This document shows, in pieces, positions 50,617-62,174 of a stretch of DNA of 64,000 nucleotides. The notes beneath the pieces were generated by a model. It was not told the DNA's origin. It was given only the letters and a program-made list of their open reading frames with translations, and did not search any database. The translations under genes were made by a program, and so were the position numbers. Origin of the DNA: Variovorax paradoxus (lineage in GTDB: Bacteria > Pseudomonadota > Gammaproteobacteria > Burkholderiales > Burkholderiaceae_C); assembly GCF_030815975.1 (NCBI RefSeq), contig NZ_JAUSXL010000002.1, positions 1,798,001 through 1,862,000 on the forward strand. The letters are read 5' to 3'. Position 1 is the stretch's first letter. The number at the start of each line of letters is the position of its first letter.

Positions 50617-50925
50617 ATGATCCACGTCGTCGCCGTCATCACCGCCAAGCCGGGCCTGCGCGCCCAGCTGCTCGAAGCCTTTGCCGCCAACCGCGCGGCC
50701 GTGCTGGCCGAGGAAGGCTGCATCGAGTACGGCGCCACGGTCGACGCGCAAGGCGTCCCGACATCGAAAGCCAGCTTCGGGCCGGACACCTTCGTGGTGA
50801 TCGAAAAATGGGAAACGCTGGCGCACCTGCAGGCGCATGCCGTGGCGCCGCACATGGCGGCCCACGGGGCGAAGACCAAGGAGTTCGTCGAGAGCAAGCT
50901 GATCCACGTGCTCGAGCCGGTCTGA
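50617..50925 (+). CDS. Antibiotic biosynthesis monooxygenase (ABM) domain protein
   Basis: The 102-residue single-domain ABM/YgiN-like protein starts MIHVVAVITAKPGLRAQLLE. Typical ABM features are GCIEYGATVDAQG, FVVIEKWETLAHLQAHAVAP and the closing HMAAHGAKTKEFVES. These ferredoxin-like dimers oxidise quinols or related compounds. The start at 50617 is favoured over 50602 because GGAG lies nine bases before it. Confidence 0.87.
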   Translation: MIHVVAVITAKPGLRAQLLEAFAANRAAVLAEEGCIEYGATVDAQGVPTSKASFGPDTFVVIEKWETLAHLQAHAVAPHMAAHGAKTKEFVESKLIHVLEPV

Positions 50926-51001
50926 AAATCGGCCTTCGCGCGCGGCGCAATGCCTGCTACCCTCGCGCCGGGATCAGGCATCCCGAGGAGGGACTCAAGG
51001 C

Positions 51002-51610
51002 ATGACGATCTTCTTCAGACCGCGGGGTTGGCGCTTGCGCGCTTTGGTTGGAGCGCTCGGTGCGCTGGCCGCGGCGGTGCTGGCGTCCGGCTGCGCGCAG
51101 CTCGCCGCACCGCCCTACGCGGCCGACTACGAGGCGCTCGACCGGCTCGAAGCCACGCGCCCCGGCATGGTGGCCGTGGCGAAGGTGCAGCCGACCGATC
51201 CGAACGACAGCATCAACACGCTGAGCCTGCGCCGCGCGAAACTGCTTTCGCCCAGCGGCACCTTCGCGCAATACCTCGAAGACGCGCTGATGCGCGACCT
51301 CGGAGAAATATCGGCCTACGACCCCAAGGCACCGACCCGCATCGCGGCGCGGATCCTGGCCAACGAACTCGACCTTGGCGTGATCAACGGCAGCGGCCGC
51401 ATGGAGGTGGAAGTGGTCGTGACGCGCGCCTCCGCGCAGCGGCTGCGCAAGACCTACCGCGGCGAACTCGCCTTCGATTCGAGCTACGCCAACATCGTGG
51501 CCGTGCCCGCCGGACAGGCCGCCTACCCGAGGCTGGTGCGCGCGCTGCTGCGGCAGGTGTATGCCGATCCGCAGTTCATCGCGGCCATAGCGCCCTCGCC
51601 CGCGCCCTAG
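51002..51610 (+). CDS. Lipoprotein of unknown function (202 aa)
   Basis: The signal peptide has a basic start (MTIFFRPRGWRLRALVGALG) and the lipobox LASGC, with Cys31 lipidated. The mature part contains TRIAARILANELDLGVINGS followed by GRMEVEVVVTRASAQRLRKT, suggesting an alternating beta-strand fold like that of outer-membrane assembly or ABC-auxiliary lipoproteins. I do not recognise the family. It is followed by a second lipoprotein gene after 19 bases, so the two probably act together at the outer membrane. Confidence 0.75.
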   Translation: MTIFFRPRGWRLRALVGALGALAAAVLASGCAQLAAPPYAADYEALDRLEATRPGMVAVAKVQPTDPNDSINTLSLRRAKLLSPSGTFAQYLEDALMRDLGEISAYDPKAPTRIAARILANELDLGVINGSGRMEVEVVVTRASAQRLRKTYRGELAFDSSYANIVAVPAGQAAYPRLVRALLRQVYADPQFIAAIAPSPAP

Positions 51611-51629
51611 CACCGGAGAAAGCCGCACC

Positions 51630-52226
51630 ATGCCGTTTCCTTTTTCTTCGGCCGCCCGCCTGTTTGCCGCCGCCGTTCTGGCGGCCTTGCTGGCAGGCTG
51701 CGCCCATCCGATCACGATGATCACGGAAACCGCGCCGCCGCGGTCGCAGGCCCGCCTCCTCCCGAAGAAGGTGGCCTACGTGATGACCGACGCCCAGCGC
51801 GACCAGCAGGTGACCACCGCCGGCGGCAGCGGCGACCGCGTGAGCTACTACCCGTACCGCGATCTCGAAAAGTCGATCCGCGACGCGCTGCGTGCGGTCT
51901 ACCGCGACGTGGTCGTGCTGCGCACCGCCGGCGATGCAAAGGCCAACGAGGCGGCGGGCGTGTCGCTGGTGTTCACGCCGCAGGTCAAGACCGATTCGAG
52001 TTCGTCCTCCTGGATCACCTGGCCGCCCACATCGTTCACCGCCGAAGTGAGCTGCGTGGTGAGCGATGCCGCGGGCGCCGAGCTCACGCGCGTGCGCGCA
52101 GTCGGCAACGGCACGGCGGAATTCGGGGAGTTCAACGGCGACTATGGGCTGGCGGCCCGGCGCGCGGCAACGCGCCTGACCTCGCAGCTCAGCAGCGAGA
52201 TCCGCAGGAACGAGAAGCTGCGCTGA
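51630..52226 (+). CDS. Lipoprotein of unknown function (198 aa)
   Basis: The signal peptide ends in the lipobox LLAGC (Cys24). The mature sequence includes KKVAYVMTDAQRDQQVTTAG, YRDLEKSIRDALRAVYRDVV and an unusual serine run (DSSSSSWITWPPTSFTAEVS), with a C-terminal helix ARRAATRLTSQLSSEIRRNE. The N-terminal strand/helix resembles proteins that probe for periplasmic partners, but no family is assigned. The gene is 19 bases after the previous lipoprotein gene and ends at a strong bidirectional terminator. Confidence 0.75.
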   Translation: MPFPFSSAARLFAAAVLAALLAGCAHPITMITETAPPRSQARLLPKKVAYVMTDAQRDQQVTTAGGSGDRVSYYPYRDLEKSIRDALRAVYRDVVVLRTAGDAKANEAAGVSLVFTPQVKTDSSSSSWITWPPTSFTAEVSCVVSDAAGAELTRVRAVGNGTAEFGEFNGDYGLAARRAATRLTSQLSSEIRRNEKLR

Positions 52227-52259
52227 AGCGGGTGCCCCAACCGGCGCGCCCATGAAAAA

Positions 52260-52279
52260 AACGCGCCCGGAGGCGCGTT
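52260..52279. terminator. Bidirectional terminator between lipoprotein and gap genes
   Basis: AACGCGCC (52260-52267) pairs with GGCGCGTT (52272-52279) around a CGGA loop. The left flank is AAAAAA (a T-tract on the minus strand, ending gap) and the right flank is CTTTCGTT (ending the plus-strand lipoprotein operon). Confidence 0.85.
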
Positions 52280-52301
52280 CTTTCGTTGGGGCTTCAAAGT
52301 C

Positions 52302-55472
<3,171 letters not shown>

Positions 55473-55607
55473 GGGCGGTGGACTTTCGGGGAATGTGGAT
55501 TGGGGGGAACCCGCGATTTTACCGGGCTCGCTCCAACCCCCTCCGATGCGGGCCGAACACCCGACTGATGTTCTTTGGCGACACCCGCGCTGCTAGAGTT
55601 GCCACCC

Positions 55608-55988
55608 ATGCATGGGCTGCACCTCACCGCCGATCTCCACGACTGCCAATGCGCGATGCAATGGCTGACCGACAAGGAGGCGCTCGGCGCCGTCTGCATC
55701 AAGGCGGCAACGGCCGCCGGGCTGCAGCCGGTGGGCAAGCTGGTCCATGGTTTTCCGGCCACGCCGCAAGGGCCGGGCGGCGTGACGGCCACCGTGCTGC
55801 TGGCCGAATCGCACCTGTGCATCCACACCTGGCCCGAACAGCGCGGCGCCACGCTCGACGTGTATGTGTGCAACTTCGGCGGCGACCATTCGGCCAAGGC
55901 GCATGCGCTGATGGAATGCCTGGTGGCGCTGTTCCAGCCCCGGCACAGCGAACGCAACGAACTGCTGCGCGGCAAGGTGGCGGCTTGA
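55608..55988 (+). CDS. speD: S-adenosylmethionine decarboxylase proenzyme
   Basis: The 126-residue AdoMetDC of the short prokaryotic class starts MHGLHLTADLHDCQCAMQWL. The self-cleavage site is AESHLCIHTWPE, giving a pyruvoyl group from Ser68 after processing between Glu67 and Ser68. Catalytic Cys88 lies in VYVCNFGG (usually CG follows directly). It makes decarboxylated SAM, the aminopropyl donor for spermidine, and so links to the aminopropyltransferase gene at 62175. It overlaps the murU region by position only. Confidence 0.93.
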   Translation: MHGLHLTADLHDCQCAMQWLTDKEALGAVCIKAATAAGLQPVGKLVHGFPATPQGPGGVTATVLLAESHLCIHTWPEQRGATLDVYVCNFGGDHSAKAHALMECLVALFQPRHSERNELLRGKVAA

Positions 55989-56014
55989 AGCCGCCGTCGT
56001 CTTCTTTTTCTGCG

Positions 56015-56734
56015 GTGCGGGCCATGATCCTTGCCGCCGGCCGCGGCGAGCGCATGCGGCCGCTGACCGACAGCCTGCCCAAGCCGCTGCTCGAAGTGCG
56101 CGGCAAGCCGCTGATGCAGTGGCCGATGGAGGCGCTGGCCGCCGGCGGCTTCACCGAGCTGGTGGTCAACACGGCCTGGCTTGGCGCGAAGATCTCCGGC
56201 CACTTCGGCTCCAATCCCGTGCTGAATGGGCACTGCGCGCTATCGATTTCATACTCCGACGAAGGCCGCGACTTCGGCGAAGCGCTGGAGACGGCCGGCG
56301 GCATCGTGCGCGCGCTGCCCCGGCTGGGCGAGATTTTCTGGGTGGCGGCCGGCGATGTGTTCGCGCCGGATTTCGCCTTCACGCAGGCCTCGGTCGACCG
56401 CTTTGCGGCCAGCGGCAGGCTGGCGCACCTGTGGCTGGTGCCGAACCCGGCGCACAACCCGAAGGGCGATTTCGGCCTTTCCGCGGAAGGCCTTGCGCTC
56501 AACTCGGCGGCCGGCAAATACACCTTCTCGACCATCGGCCTCTACCGGGCCGCGCTCTTTGCGCCGCCCTATTGCGGCATTCCGGCCGGCAACCCGAAGG
56601 GTGCCAAAGCCCCGCTGGCACCGATCCTGCGTGCCGCGATGGACAATGAACACGTGAGCGCCGAGCTCTACACCGGGCCCTGGACCGACGTGGGGACACC
56701 CGAACGGCTTCTTCAACTGAACACGCCAAGATGA
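56015..56734 (+). CDS. murU: N-acetylmuramate-1-phosphate uridylyltransferase (MurU) family nucleotidyltransferase
   Basis: The 239-residue nucleotidyltransferase has the family start VRAMILAAGRGERMRPLTDS. The sugar site is in LPKPLLEVRGKPLMQWPMEA, the metal region is WVAAGDVFAPDF and the C-terminal loop is GPWTDVGTPERLLQLN. In the MurU recycling route it makes UDP-MurNAc from MurNAc-1-P, bypassing fosfomycin-sensitive steps. The GTG start puts the ILAAG motif at the usual distance; TTG at 55985 or ATG at 56024 are alternatives. The kinase AmgK, its common neighbour, is not in the window. It overlaps pepP by four bases. Confidence 0.85.
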   Translation: MRAMILAAGRGERMRPLTDSLPKPLLEVRGKPLMQWPMEALAAGGFTELVVNTAWLGAKISGHFGSNPVLNGHCALSISYSDEGRDFGEALETAGGIVRALPRLGEIFWVAAGDVFAPDFAFTQASVDRFAASGRLAHLWLVPNPAHNPKGDFGLSAEGLALNSAAGKYTFSTIGLYRAALFAPPYCGIPAGNPKGAKAPLAPILRAAMDNEHVSAELYTGPWTDVGTPERLLQLNTPR

Positions 56735-58125
56735 CCTCAGAAGACAACCGGATCTACGCCGAGCGCCGCGCGCGCCTCGCCTCGCAACTGGGCAAGGACG
56801 GCATCGCCATCGTCCCGACCGCGCCCGAGCGCCAGCGCAACCGCGACAGCGACTTCCTGTTCCGGCACGACAGCTACTTCTACTACTTGACCGGCTTCAC
56901 CGAGCCCAACGCCTGGCTGGTGCTCGCGGGCGACGGCCGCGCGACGCTGTTCTGCGCGCCCAAGGACCTGGAGCGCGAGATCTGGGACGGCTATCGCCTG
57001 GGTCCCGATGCGGCCCCGGCGGCGCTTGGCGTGAACGAGGCCTTCTCGATCGACGAGCTCGACGCCAGGCTGCCGAAGCTGCTCGAGAACAGGTCGACCG
57101 TGTGGTTTCCGTTCGCGATCCACAAGGGGCTCGAAACCCGCATCGACGGCTGGCTGCAGTCGGTGCGCGCGCGCGTGCGCTACGGCGCACTGTGCCCCGA
57201 GGAGCAGCGCGACCTGTGCGGCCCGCTCGACGAAATGCGCCTGGTGAAGGACGCGCACGAGCAGGACACCATGCGGCGCGCGGCGCAGATCAGCGCGCGC
57301 GCCCACATCCGCGCGATGCAGCTGTCGGCGCGCATGCTGCGCGAAGGCAAGGACGTGCGCGAGTACCACCTGGACGCCGAGCTGCTGCACGAGTTCCGCC
57401 TCGGCGGCTCGCAGTACCCGGCCTACGGCTCCATCGTGGCGGCGGGCGCCAATGCCTGCGTGCTGCACTACCGCGCCGACGCGGCACCGGTGCGCAATGG
57501 CGAGCTGGTGCTGATCGACGCCGGCTGCGAGCTCGACGGCTACGCGAGCGACATCACGCGCACCTTCCCGGCCAATGGCAAGTTCAGCGGCCCGCAGCGC
57601 GCGCTGTACGACCTGGTGCTGGCGAGCCAGGACGCCTCGGCCGCAGTGACCAAGGCCGGCAACCGCTTCACGGACCCGCACGATGCGGCGGTCAAGGTGC
57701 TGTCGCAGGGCATGCTCGACCTCGGCCTGCTCGACGCCAACAAGGTCGGCAGCGTCGACGACGTGATCGACTCGCGCGCCTACTTCCAGTTCTACATGCA
57801 CCGCACCGGCCACTGGCTCGGCATGGACGTGCACGACTGCGGCAGCTACGTCGAGCCCACGCAGGCGGGCGAGGTGAGCGAGCGCAGGGACCCGCTGTCG
57901 AACGAAGTCATCAAGAACCGGCCGAGCCGCATCCTGCATCCGGGCATGGTGCTGACGCTGGAGCCCGGCATCTACGTGCGGCCCGCCGACGGCGTGCCCG
58001 AGCGGTTCCACAACATCGGCATCCGCATCGAGGACGACGCGATCGTCACCGCCACCGGCTGCGAACTCATCTCGCGCGGCGTGCCGGTGAAGGCTGACGA
58101 GATCGAGGCACTGATGCGAGCTTGA
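56731..58125 (+). CDS. pepP: Xaa-Pro aminopeptidase (aminopeptidase P)
   Basis: The 464-residue M24 peptidase has an N-terminal creatinase-like domain (RDSDFLFRHDSYFYYLTGFT) and a C-terminal pita-bread domain. The five metal ligands are visible: Asp in VLIDAGCELDG and SDITRTFP, His in HRTGHWLGMDVHDCG, Glu in LTLEPGIYV, and Glu in GIRIEDDAIV. It removes N-terminal residues before proline in the cytoplasm. It starts in a four-base overlap with murU, and its last 59 bases overlap the convergent LysR gene. Confidence 0.94.
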   Translation: MTSEDNRIYAERRARLASQLGKDGIAIVPTAPERQRNRDSDFLFRHDSYFYYLTGFTEPNAWLVLAGDGRATLFCAPKDLEREIWDGYRLGPDAAPAALGVNEAFSIDELDARLPKLLENRSTVWFPFAIHKGLETRIDGWLQSVRARVRYGALCPEEQRDLCGPLDEMRLVKDAHEQDTMRRAAQISARAHIRAMQLSARMLREGKDVREYHLDAELLHEFRLGGSQYPAYGSIVAAGANACVLHYRADAAPVRNGELVLIDAGCELDGYASDITRTFPANGKFSGPQRALYDLVLASQDASAAVTKAGNRFTDPHDAAVKVLSQGMLDLGLLDANKVGSVDDVIDSRAYFQFYMHRTGHWLGMDVHDCGSYVEPTQAGEVSERRDPLSNEVIKNRPSRILHPGMVLTLEPGIYVRPADGVPERFHNIGIRIEDDAIVTATGCELISRGVPVKADEIEALMRA

Positions 58126-59041
58126 CGGCGCGCTGCGACACCGGCGGCGGCGCATGCCGCGCCTGCAGGAAGTCGATGAATACCCGCAGCTTGCGCGGCA
58201 CCTGCGCGCGGCTCGGGTGGTACAGGTAGAAGCCCGGAAACGTGGGCCACCAGGGCTCGAGCAGCGGCACGAGGCGGCCGCTTTCCAGATCGCCGCGCAC
58301 CGCGCCTTCGAAGGCCACCATGATGCCCGCGCCGTCGCGCGCAGCAGCCAGCAGCACATCGCCGTCGTTGCTGATCAGCGGACCGGCCACTTCGACGTCG
58401 AGCACGCGGCCGTCCTGCGCGTACTCCCAGCGATAGAGGACGCCCGTGGTCAGGCGGTAGTTCAGGCATTGGTGCTCGCGCAGATCCTCGGGCGTCTTCG
58501 GCAGCCTGCGTCTCGCCAGATAGCGCGGCGATGCGAGGGTCACCATGCGCTGCGGCCCTCCCACCGGCAGGGCTACCACGTCCTGCGCCAAGCTTTCGCC
58601 GAGCCGGATGCCGGCGTCGAAGCCGCCTTCGACCAGGTCGATCATGCGGTTGTCGCAGACCAGCTCCAGCGTGATGTCGGGATAGGCCTCCGCAAAGTCC
58701 GCGAAGTGCGGGTTCAGCAGCAATTCGGCCGACACGCGCGCCACGTTGAGGCGCAGCAGCCCGGCCGGCTTGTCGCGCGCCTCGTCGAGGCCCTCGACCG
58801 CCTGCGCGAGTGCGGCCAGTGCCGGCTGCGCGCCCTTGAGCAATTGCTGGCCCAGCTCGGTCACGCCGACGCGCCGCGTGGTGCGGTCGAGCAGGCGTAC
58901 GCCGAGCCGCCCCTCGAGCGTGCGCACGGTCTGCGACAGGGCCGAGGGCGACACGCCCAGTTCTTGCGCGGCCCGCGTGAAGCTGGCGTGGTGCGCAACG
59001 CGTGCGAAGGCGGCAATGGCGGGGAGCAGTTCGGGCGACAT
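58067..59041 (-). CDS. LysR-family transcriptional regulator
   Basis: The 324-residue regulator has an N-terminal HTH (FARVAHHASFTRAAQELGVS, then PSALSQTVRTLEGRLGVRLL) and an effector domain with PAGLLRLNVARVSAELLLNP and FDAGIRLGESLAQDVVALPV, the CrgA-like pattern. The C-terminal ~25 residues are Arg/Ser/Pro-rich (VSQRAVKLASVPRSRQPSPA) and lie antisense to the pepP end, so they may be a recent read-through extension. No divergent partner is obvious; the ATG lies 45 bases from the end of the phytase-like gene. Confidence 0.88.
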   Translation of the reverse strand: MSPELLPAIAAFARVAHHASFTRAAQELGVSPSALSQTVRTLEGRLGVRLLDRTTRRVGVTELGQQLLKGAQPALAALAQAVEGLDEARDKPAGLLRLNVARVSAELLLNPHFADFAEAYPDITLELVCDNRMIDLVEGGFDAGIRLGESLAQDVVALPVGGPQRMVTLASPRYLARRRLPKTPEDLREHQCLNYRLTTGVLYRWEYAQDGRVLDVEVAGPLISNDGDVLLAAARDGAGIMVAFEGAVRGDLESGRLVPLLEPWWPTFPGFYLYHPSRAQVPRKLRVFIDFLQARHAPPPVSQRAVKLASVPRSRQPSPARRAR

Positions 59042-59086
59042 GCGCGAATTATGAAGACGCGCTTCAGTCGGCGACTCGCGCTGGTG

Positions 59087-60448
59087 CTACCTGGCCTGCA
59101 GCAGCGCCCCCGCCTCCAGCAGCACCAGCTCGTTGTCGTCGGCCTTGTTCGGCTCGCGGCTGCTGGAGAACGGCAGGTTGTTGTCGTTGCCGACCACGAT
59201 GTGGGTGGCATCGACCACGTCCACGTTCTCGATCGTGAAGAACGGGAACTTGAGCACGCCGTCGCTCCGCGGCTTGCGCGCCAGCTTGTCGGGGTCGGCG
59301 ATGTTCAGCAGGTCGATGTAGCCGATCTTGCGCACCGCGCCGCCCACGTTGGCATCGTTCAGCTCGACCTTGTAGACGCGCTTGAACTTCGCGATGTCAT
59401 GGAAGCAGTCGCTGCGCTTCTGGCCTTCGGGGCAGGCCTTGTCGCTCGTGCCTTCGCCGTTGTCGCGCTCGATGACGAGGCCGGTGGTGGCATCGATCAT
59501 GTTGAAGTCGCCGATGGCGTGGCCGTTGGCTTCGAGCGGATATTTCCAGTGGCGGCCGGTCCATTTTTCAGACGCCACGTCGAACTCCAGCACGCGCAGC
59601 GCTTCCTTGCCGTCCAGCTTTTCGTAGTCCTTGGCCTCGGCGTTCCACACCGGGCCTTCGAGCAGCGCGTAGAGCTTGCTGCCGTCCTTCGACGAAGCCA
59701 TGCCTTCGAAGCCCTTGGAGCGCTTGATCTGGAAATCGACCGCACCGCCCGGCGCGCCCGGCGTGGTGACCGCCGGATGGTCGGGCGAGCGCACGGCCTT
59801 GCCGTCGACCTGCGTGTCGAACACCGCGAGCACCTTGCCCTTCAGGTCGGCCTTGATCAGGAAGGGGCCGAACTCCTCGCCGATCCACAGTGCGCCGCCG
59901 GCAAACTGGAAGCTCTCGGGGTCGAAGTCGGAGCCGGTCAGGTAGCGCTGCTTCGTGCCTTCATGGACGATGCGGAACGGCACCTTCTTGTCCGGGTCGT
60001 GCAGGAAGATGGTGTTGAGGCGGTTGAACTTGCCGCTCTTGAAGTCCACCTTGTAGTGGTTCAGGTAGAGCATGAAGTCGGGCGAGTTGGCCTTGGCGCC
60101 GGCACCGTTGTCGGTGAGGATCCAGAACGAACCGTCATCCATCTTCCTGATGCCCGAGTGGCCCTGCAGCGGCTGGCCCTTGAAGGGCACCGAGACACCG
60201 GTGCCGCGGCCGCCCGACAGGCCTTCGACGGTGCCCAGCGCCTCCACGCGCTTGCCGGAGGTGAACTTGCCGCTGGCCTGCAGGTCGGCAGGCGCGTCCT
60301 TCGGAGCGGCGACAAAGCTCTGGGCGGGCAGCACGGCGTGGCCGGCCAGCGTGGCGGGAAAGGCAGTCTGTGCAGCGGCATGGCCGCAGGCGAGCGCGGC
60401 GGCCAGCGCGATGAAGGAAGAACAGAAGAAAGAAGCAGGGCGCGTCAT
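59087..60448 (-). CDS. Exported phytase-like esterase domain protein
   Basis: The 453-residue protein has a signal peptide (SFFCSSFIALAAALACGHAA, then AQ). The rest matches the esterase-like activity of phytase family, with beta-propeller style segments: GTVEGLSGGRGTGVSVPFKG, GHSGIRKMDDGSFWILTDNG, FDPESFQFAGGALWIGEEFG, LYALLEGPVW and DFNMIDATTGLVIERDNGEG. A role in phosphomonoester or ester hydrolysis outside the cytoplasm is inferred. The start at 60448 gives the correct signal; the frame is open upstream. It may be the last gene of the DUF350-polyamine operon (86-base gap). Confidence 0.85.
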   Translation of the reverse strand: MTRPASFFCSSFIALAAALACGHAAAQTAFPATLAGHAVLPAQSFVAAPKDAPADLQASGKFTSGKRVEALGTVEGLSGGRGTGVSVPFKGQPLQGHSGIRKMDDGSFWILTDNGAGAKANSPDFMLYLNHYKVDFKSGKFNRLNTIFLHDPDKKVPFRIVHEGTKQRYLTGSDFDPESFQFAGGALWIGEEFGPFLIKADLKGKVLAVFDTQVDGKAVRSPDHPAVTTPGAPGGAVDFQIKRSKGFEGMASSKDGSKLYALLEGPVWNAEAKDYEKLDGKEALRVLEFDVASEKWTGRHWKYPLEANGHAIGDFNMIDATTGLVIERDNGEGTSDKACPEGQKRSDCFHDIAKFKRVYKVELNDANVGGAVRKIGYIDLLNIADPDKLARKPRSDGVLKFPFFTIENVDVVDATHIVVGNDNNLPFSSSREPNKADDNELVLLEAGALLQAR

Positions 60449-60534
60449 GGAGAAGAGAGGTTCCGTGTCGAAACGCGAGACCATGCCGGCCATGCGTGAC
60501 GCGGCCATGACATGGCCTGGAAGCACCCGCGGCT

Positions 60535-62166
60535 TCAGCCCGGCGCCGCACCCGCCACGTGCCCGCGCGTGAACGCCTCCTCGAAGATCGAGTAGCCCGA
60601 CCAGTCTGCATGCGCGAACGAAAGCCGGCCCGCAATAACGCGGCCGCGATGCGCCGCGTCGGGCGACGTGCGATGCGCGCCGATCTGCGCGAGCAGCCCC
60701 GGCCGCGGGATCGCCATCGCATGGCCATAGCGCGTGACCTCGACACGCGTCGCGAGCGAAGGCAGGTCGGGGTGCGGCACCGAGAGTTCGGCGAGCAGAT
60801 CGTCGCGCCAGCCGGTCCAGGGGCGGTCGAGCAGCAGGCGGCGGCCATCGGCGCCGTCGTGGCGGCTCGGGCCGAGCGGGCGGTACCAGCTCAGCACGGT
60901 GCCGCGCGGCGTGGGATCGAGCGTCTGATGGCGCGCATCGACATAACCGAGGCCGCGCGTGCCGTAGATCACGTTGTCCCAGCTCGGCGCGGCGCCGGGG
61001 CGGTCGGCGAGCGGTCCGCGCAGGTGCACGTTGGCCACGAGCCAGGGGGCATAGCGCAGGTGCGCGGCGGCGTTCTTCAAGACCTCCGGCGCGTTCTCGA
61101 CCACGCGCGCGGCAACGAACACCGGCAGCGCGACGATGCAGCGCTCGGCCTGCCAGCGCACCAGCGATTTGGCCGCGGCATCCCACGCGTCGACCTCGAT
61201 GCCGCCGCGCAGCTCGGCGATGCGTGTGACGGCCTGGCCCGTGCGCAGCCGGTCGCCGAGCGGCGCGGCCAGCTGCCTGGTGAGCCAGCCGTTGCCTTCG
61301 GGCCAGGTGAGCACGCCGTCGCGCTCCGGCGTCGATTCGGCGCCGCCGCCGCCTTTCGTATCGCCGGGCGCATGAAAGCCGTGGCGGCTCGCGAAGTAAT
61401 GGATGCCGGCCCAGGCCGAGACCTGTTCGATGCCCGCGCCGTAGTCGTCGCGGCAGCAGTAGTCGAGATACCAGCGCAGCTGCGCATCGCCGAAACCCTC
61501 GCCGTCGAGCCAGCTCGCAAAGCTGACCGCGTCGAGCGCCAGCAGCTCGGGCGTGACCGCGGCCCTCTGCGTGGGAATGACGAAATGCGCGGCGTGCTGC
61601 AGCGCGTCGATGCGCTGCGCGAACTTGCGGTACTGCGCATGCGTGGCCATGCCCACGCCGTGCACGGGCAGCAGGCCCTCCTGCCACTCGCCCTGGAAGA
61701 ACAGCCGCTCCTGCGGGCTGTGGCAGAGGTGGCGTTCGTCGTATTCCCAGCGGCCCGCCACGCGCCGGCGCAGGCCGAGTTCCTCGAGCAGGTCCTGCAC
61801 TTCGCGCGCATCGTCGCCGGGCACCGGCAGGTAGTGCGCGCCGAGCGGACAGGCAATGCCGTTGACCATGCCGCCACGCGCATTGCCGCCGGCGACGTCC
61901 TCGAGTTCGAGCAGGGCGAAGTCCTCAATGCCCGCAAGCCGCAGCGCGCGCGCGGCCGCGAGGCCGGCAACGCCGCCACCCGCGATCACCACGCGCGTGC
62001 GCTTCACGGTCGCCGGCACCTGGCTCGTGAGCGTGCCGTCGCGCATGGCATGGCCGCGCGCCACGTCGATGCCGGTGAAGCCGCCTTCGATGGGCGGCGG
62101 CGGGGCCTCGCAGCCGGCGAGCGCAAGGGCACCCGCCGCCACGCCGAGGAAATCGCGCCGCTGCAT
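60535..62166 (-). CDS. Tat-exported FAD-dependent amine oxidase-like lipoprotein
   Basis: The 543-residue flavoprotein begins MQRRDFLGVAAGALALAGC: a twin-arginine motif (RRDFLG) followed by a lipobox (LAGC, Cys19), so a folded, lipidated product is probable. The FAD fold follows (RVVIAGGGVAGLAAARALRL, then LLELEDVAGGNARGG). The middle is that of the flavin amine oxidoreductase superfamily, and the C-terminus has GRVIAGRLSFAHADWSGYSI, giving the usual FAD-closing glycine region. It begins eight bases after the aminopropyltransferase stop, so it probably oxidises a polyamine or related amine in the periplasm. Confidence 0.83.
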   Translation of the reverse strand: MQRRDFLGVAAGALALAGCEAPPPPIEGGFTGIDVARGHAMRDGTLTSQVPATVKRTRVVIAGGGVAGLAAARALRLAGIEDFALLELEDVAGGNARGGMVNGIACPLGAHYLPVPGDDAREVQDLLEELGLRRRVAGRWEYDERHLCHSPQERLFFQGEWQEGLLPVHGVGMATHAQYRKFAQRIDALQHAAHFVIPTQRAAVTPELLALDAVSFASWLDGEGFGDAQLRWYLDYCCRDDYGAGIEQVSAWAGIHYFASRHGFHAPGDTKGGGGAESTPERDGVLTWPEGNGWLTRQLAAPLGDRLRTGQAVTRIAELRGGIEVDAWDAAAKSLVRWQAERCIVALPVFVAARVVENAPEVLKNAAAHLRYAPWLVANVHLRGPLADRPGAAPSWDNVIYGTRGLGYVDARHQTLDPTPRGTVLSWYRPLGPSRHDGADGRRLLLDRPWTGWRDDLLAELSVPHPDLPSLATRVEVTRYGHAMAIPRPGLLAQIGAHRTSPDAAHRGRVIAGRLSFAHADWSGYSIFEEAFTRGHVAGAAPG

Positions 62167-62174
62167 GTCCAGGT

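Noticed and set aside
59087..61687. Read-through frame joining the phytase-like protein to sequence antisense to the flavoprotein
   Set aside because: The upstream part is a shadow of the flavoprotein gene; the signal peptide start at 60448 is clear.
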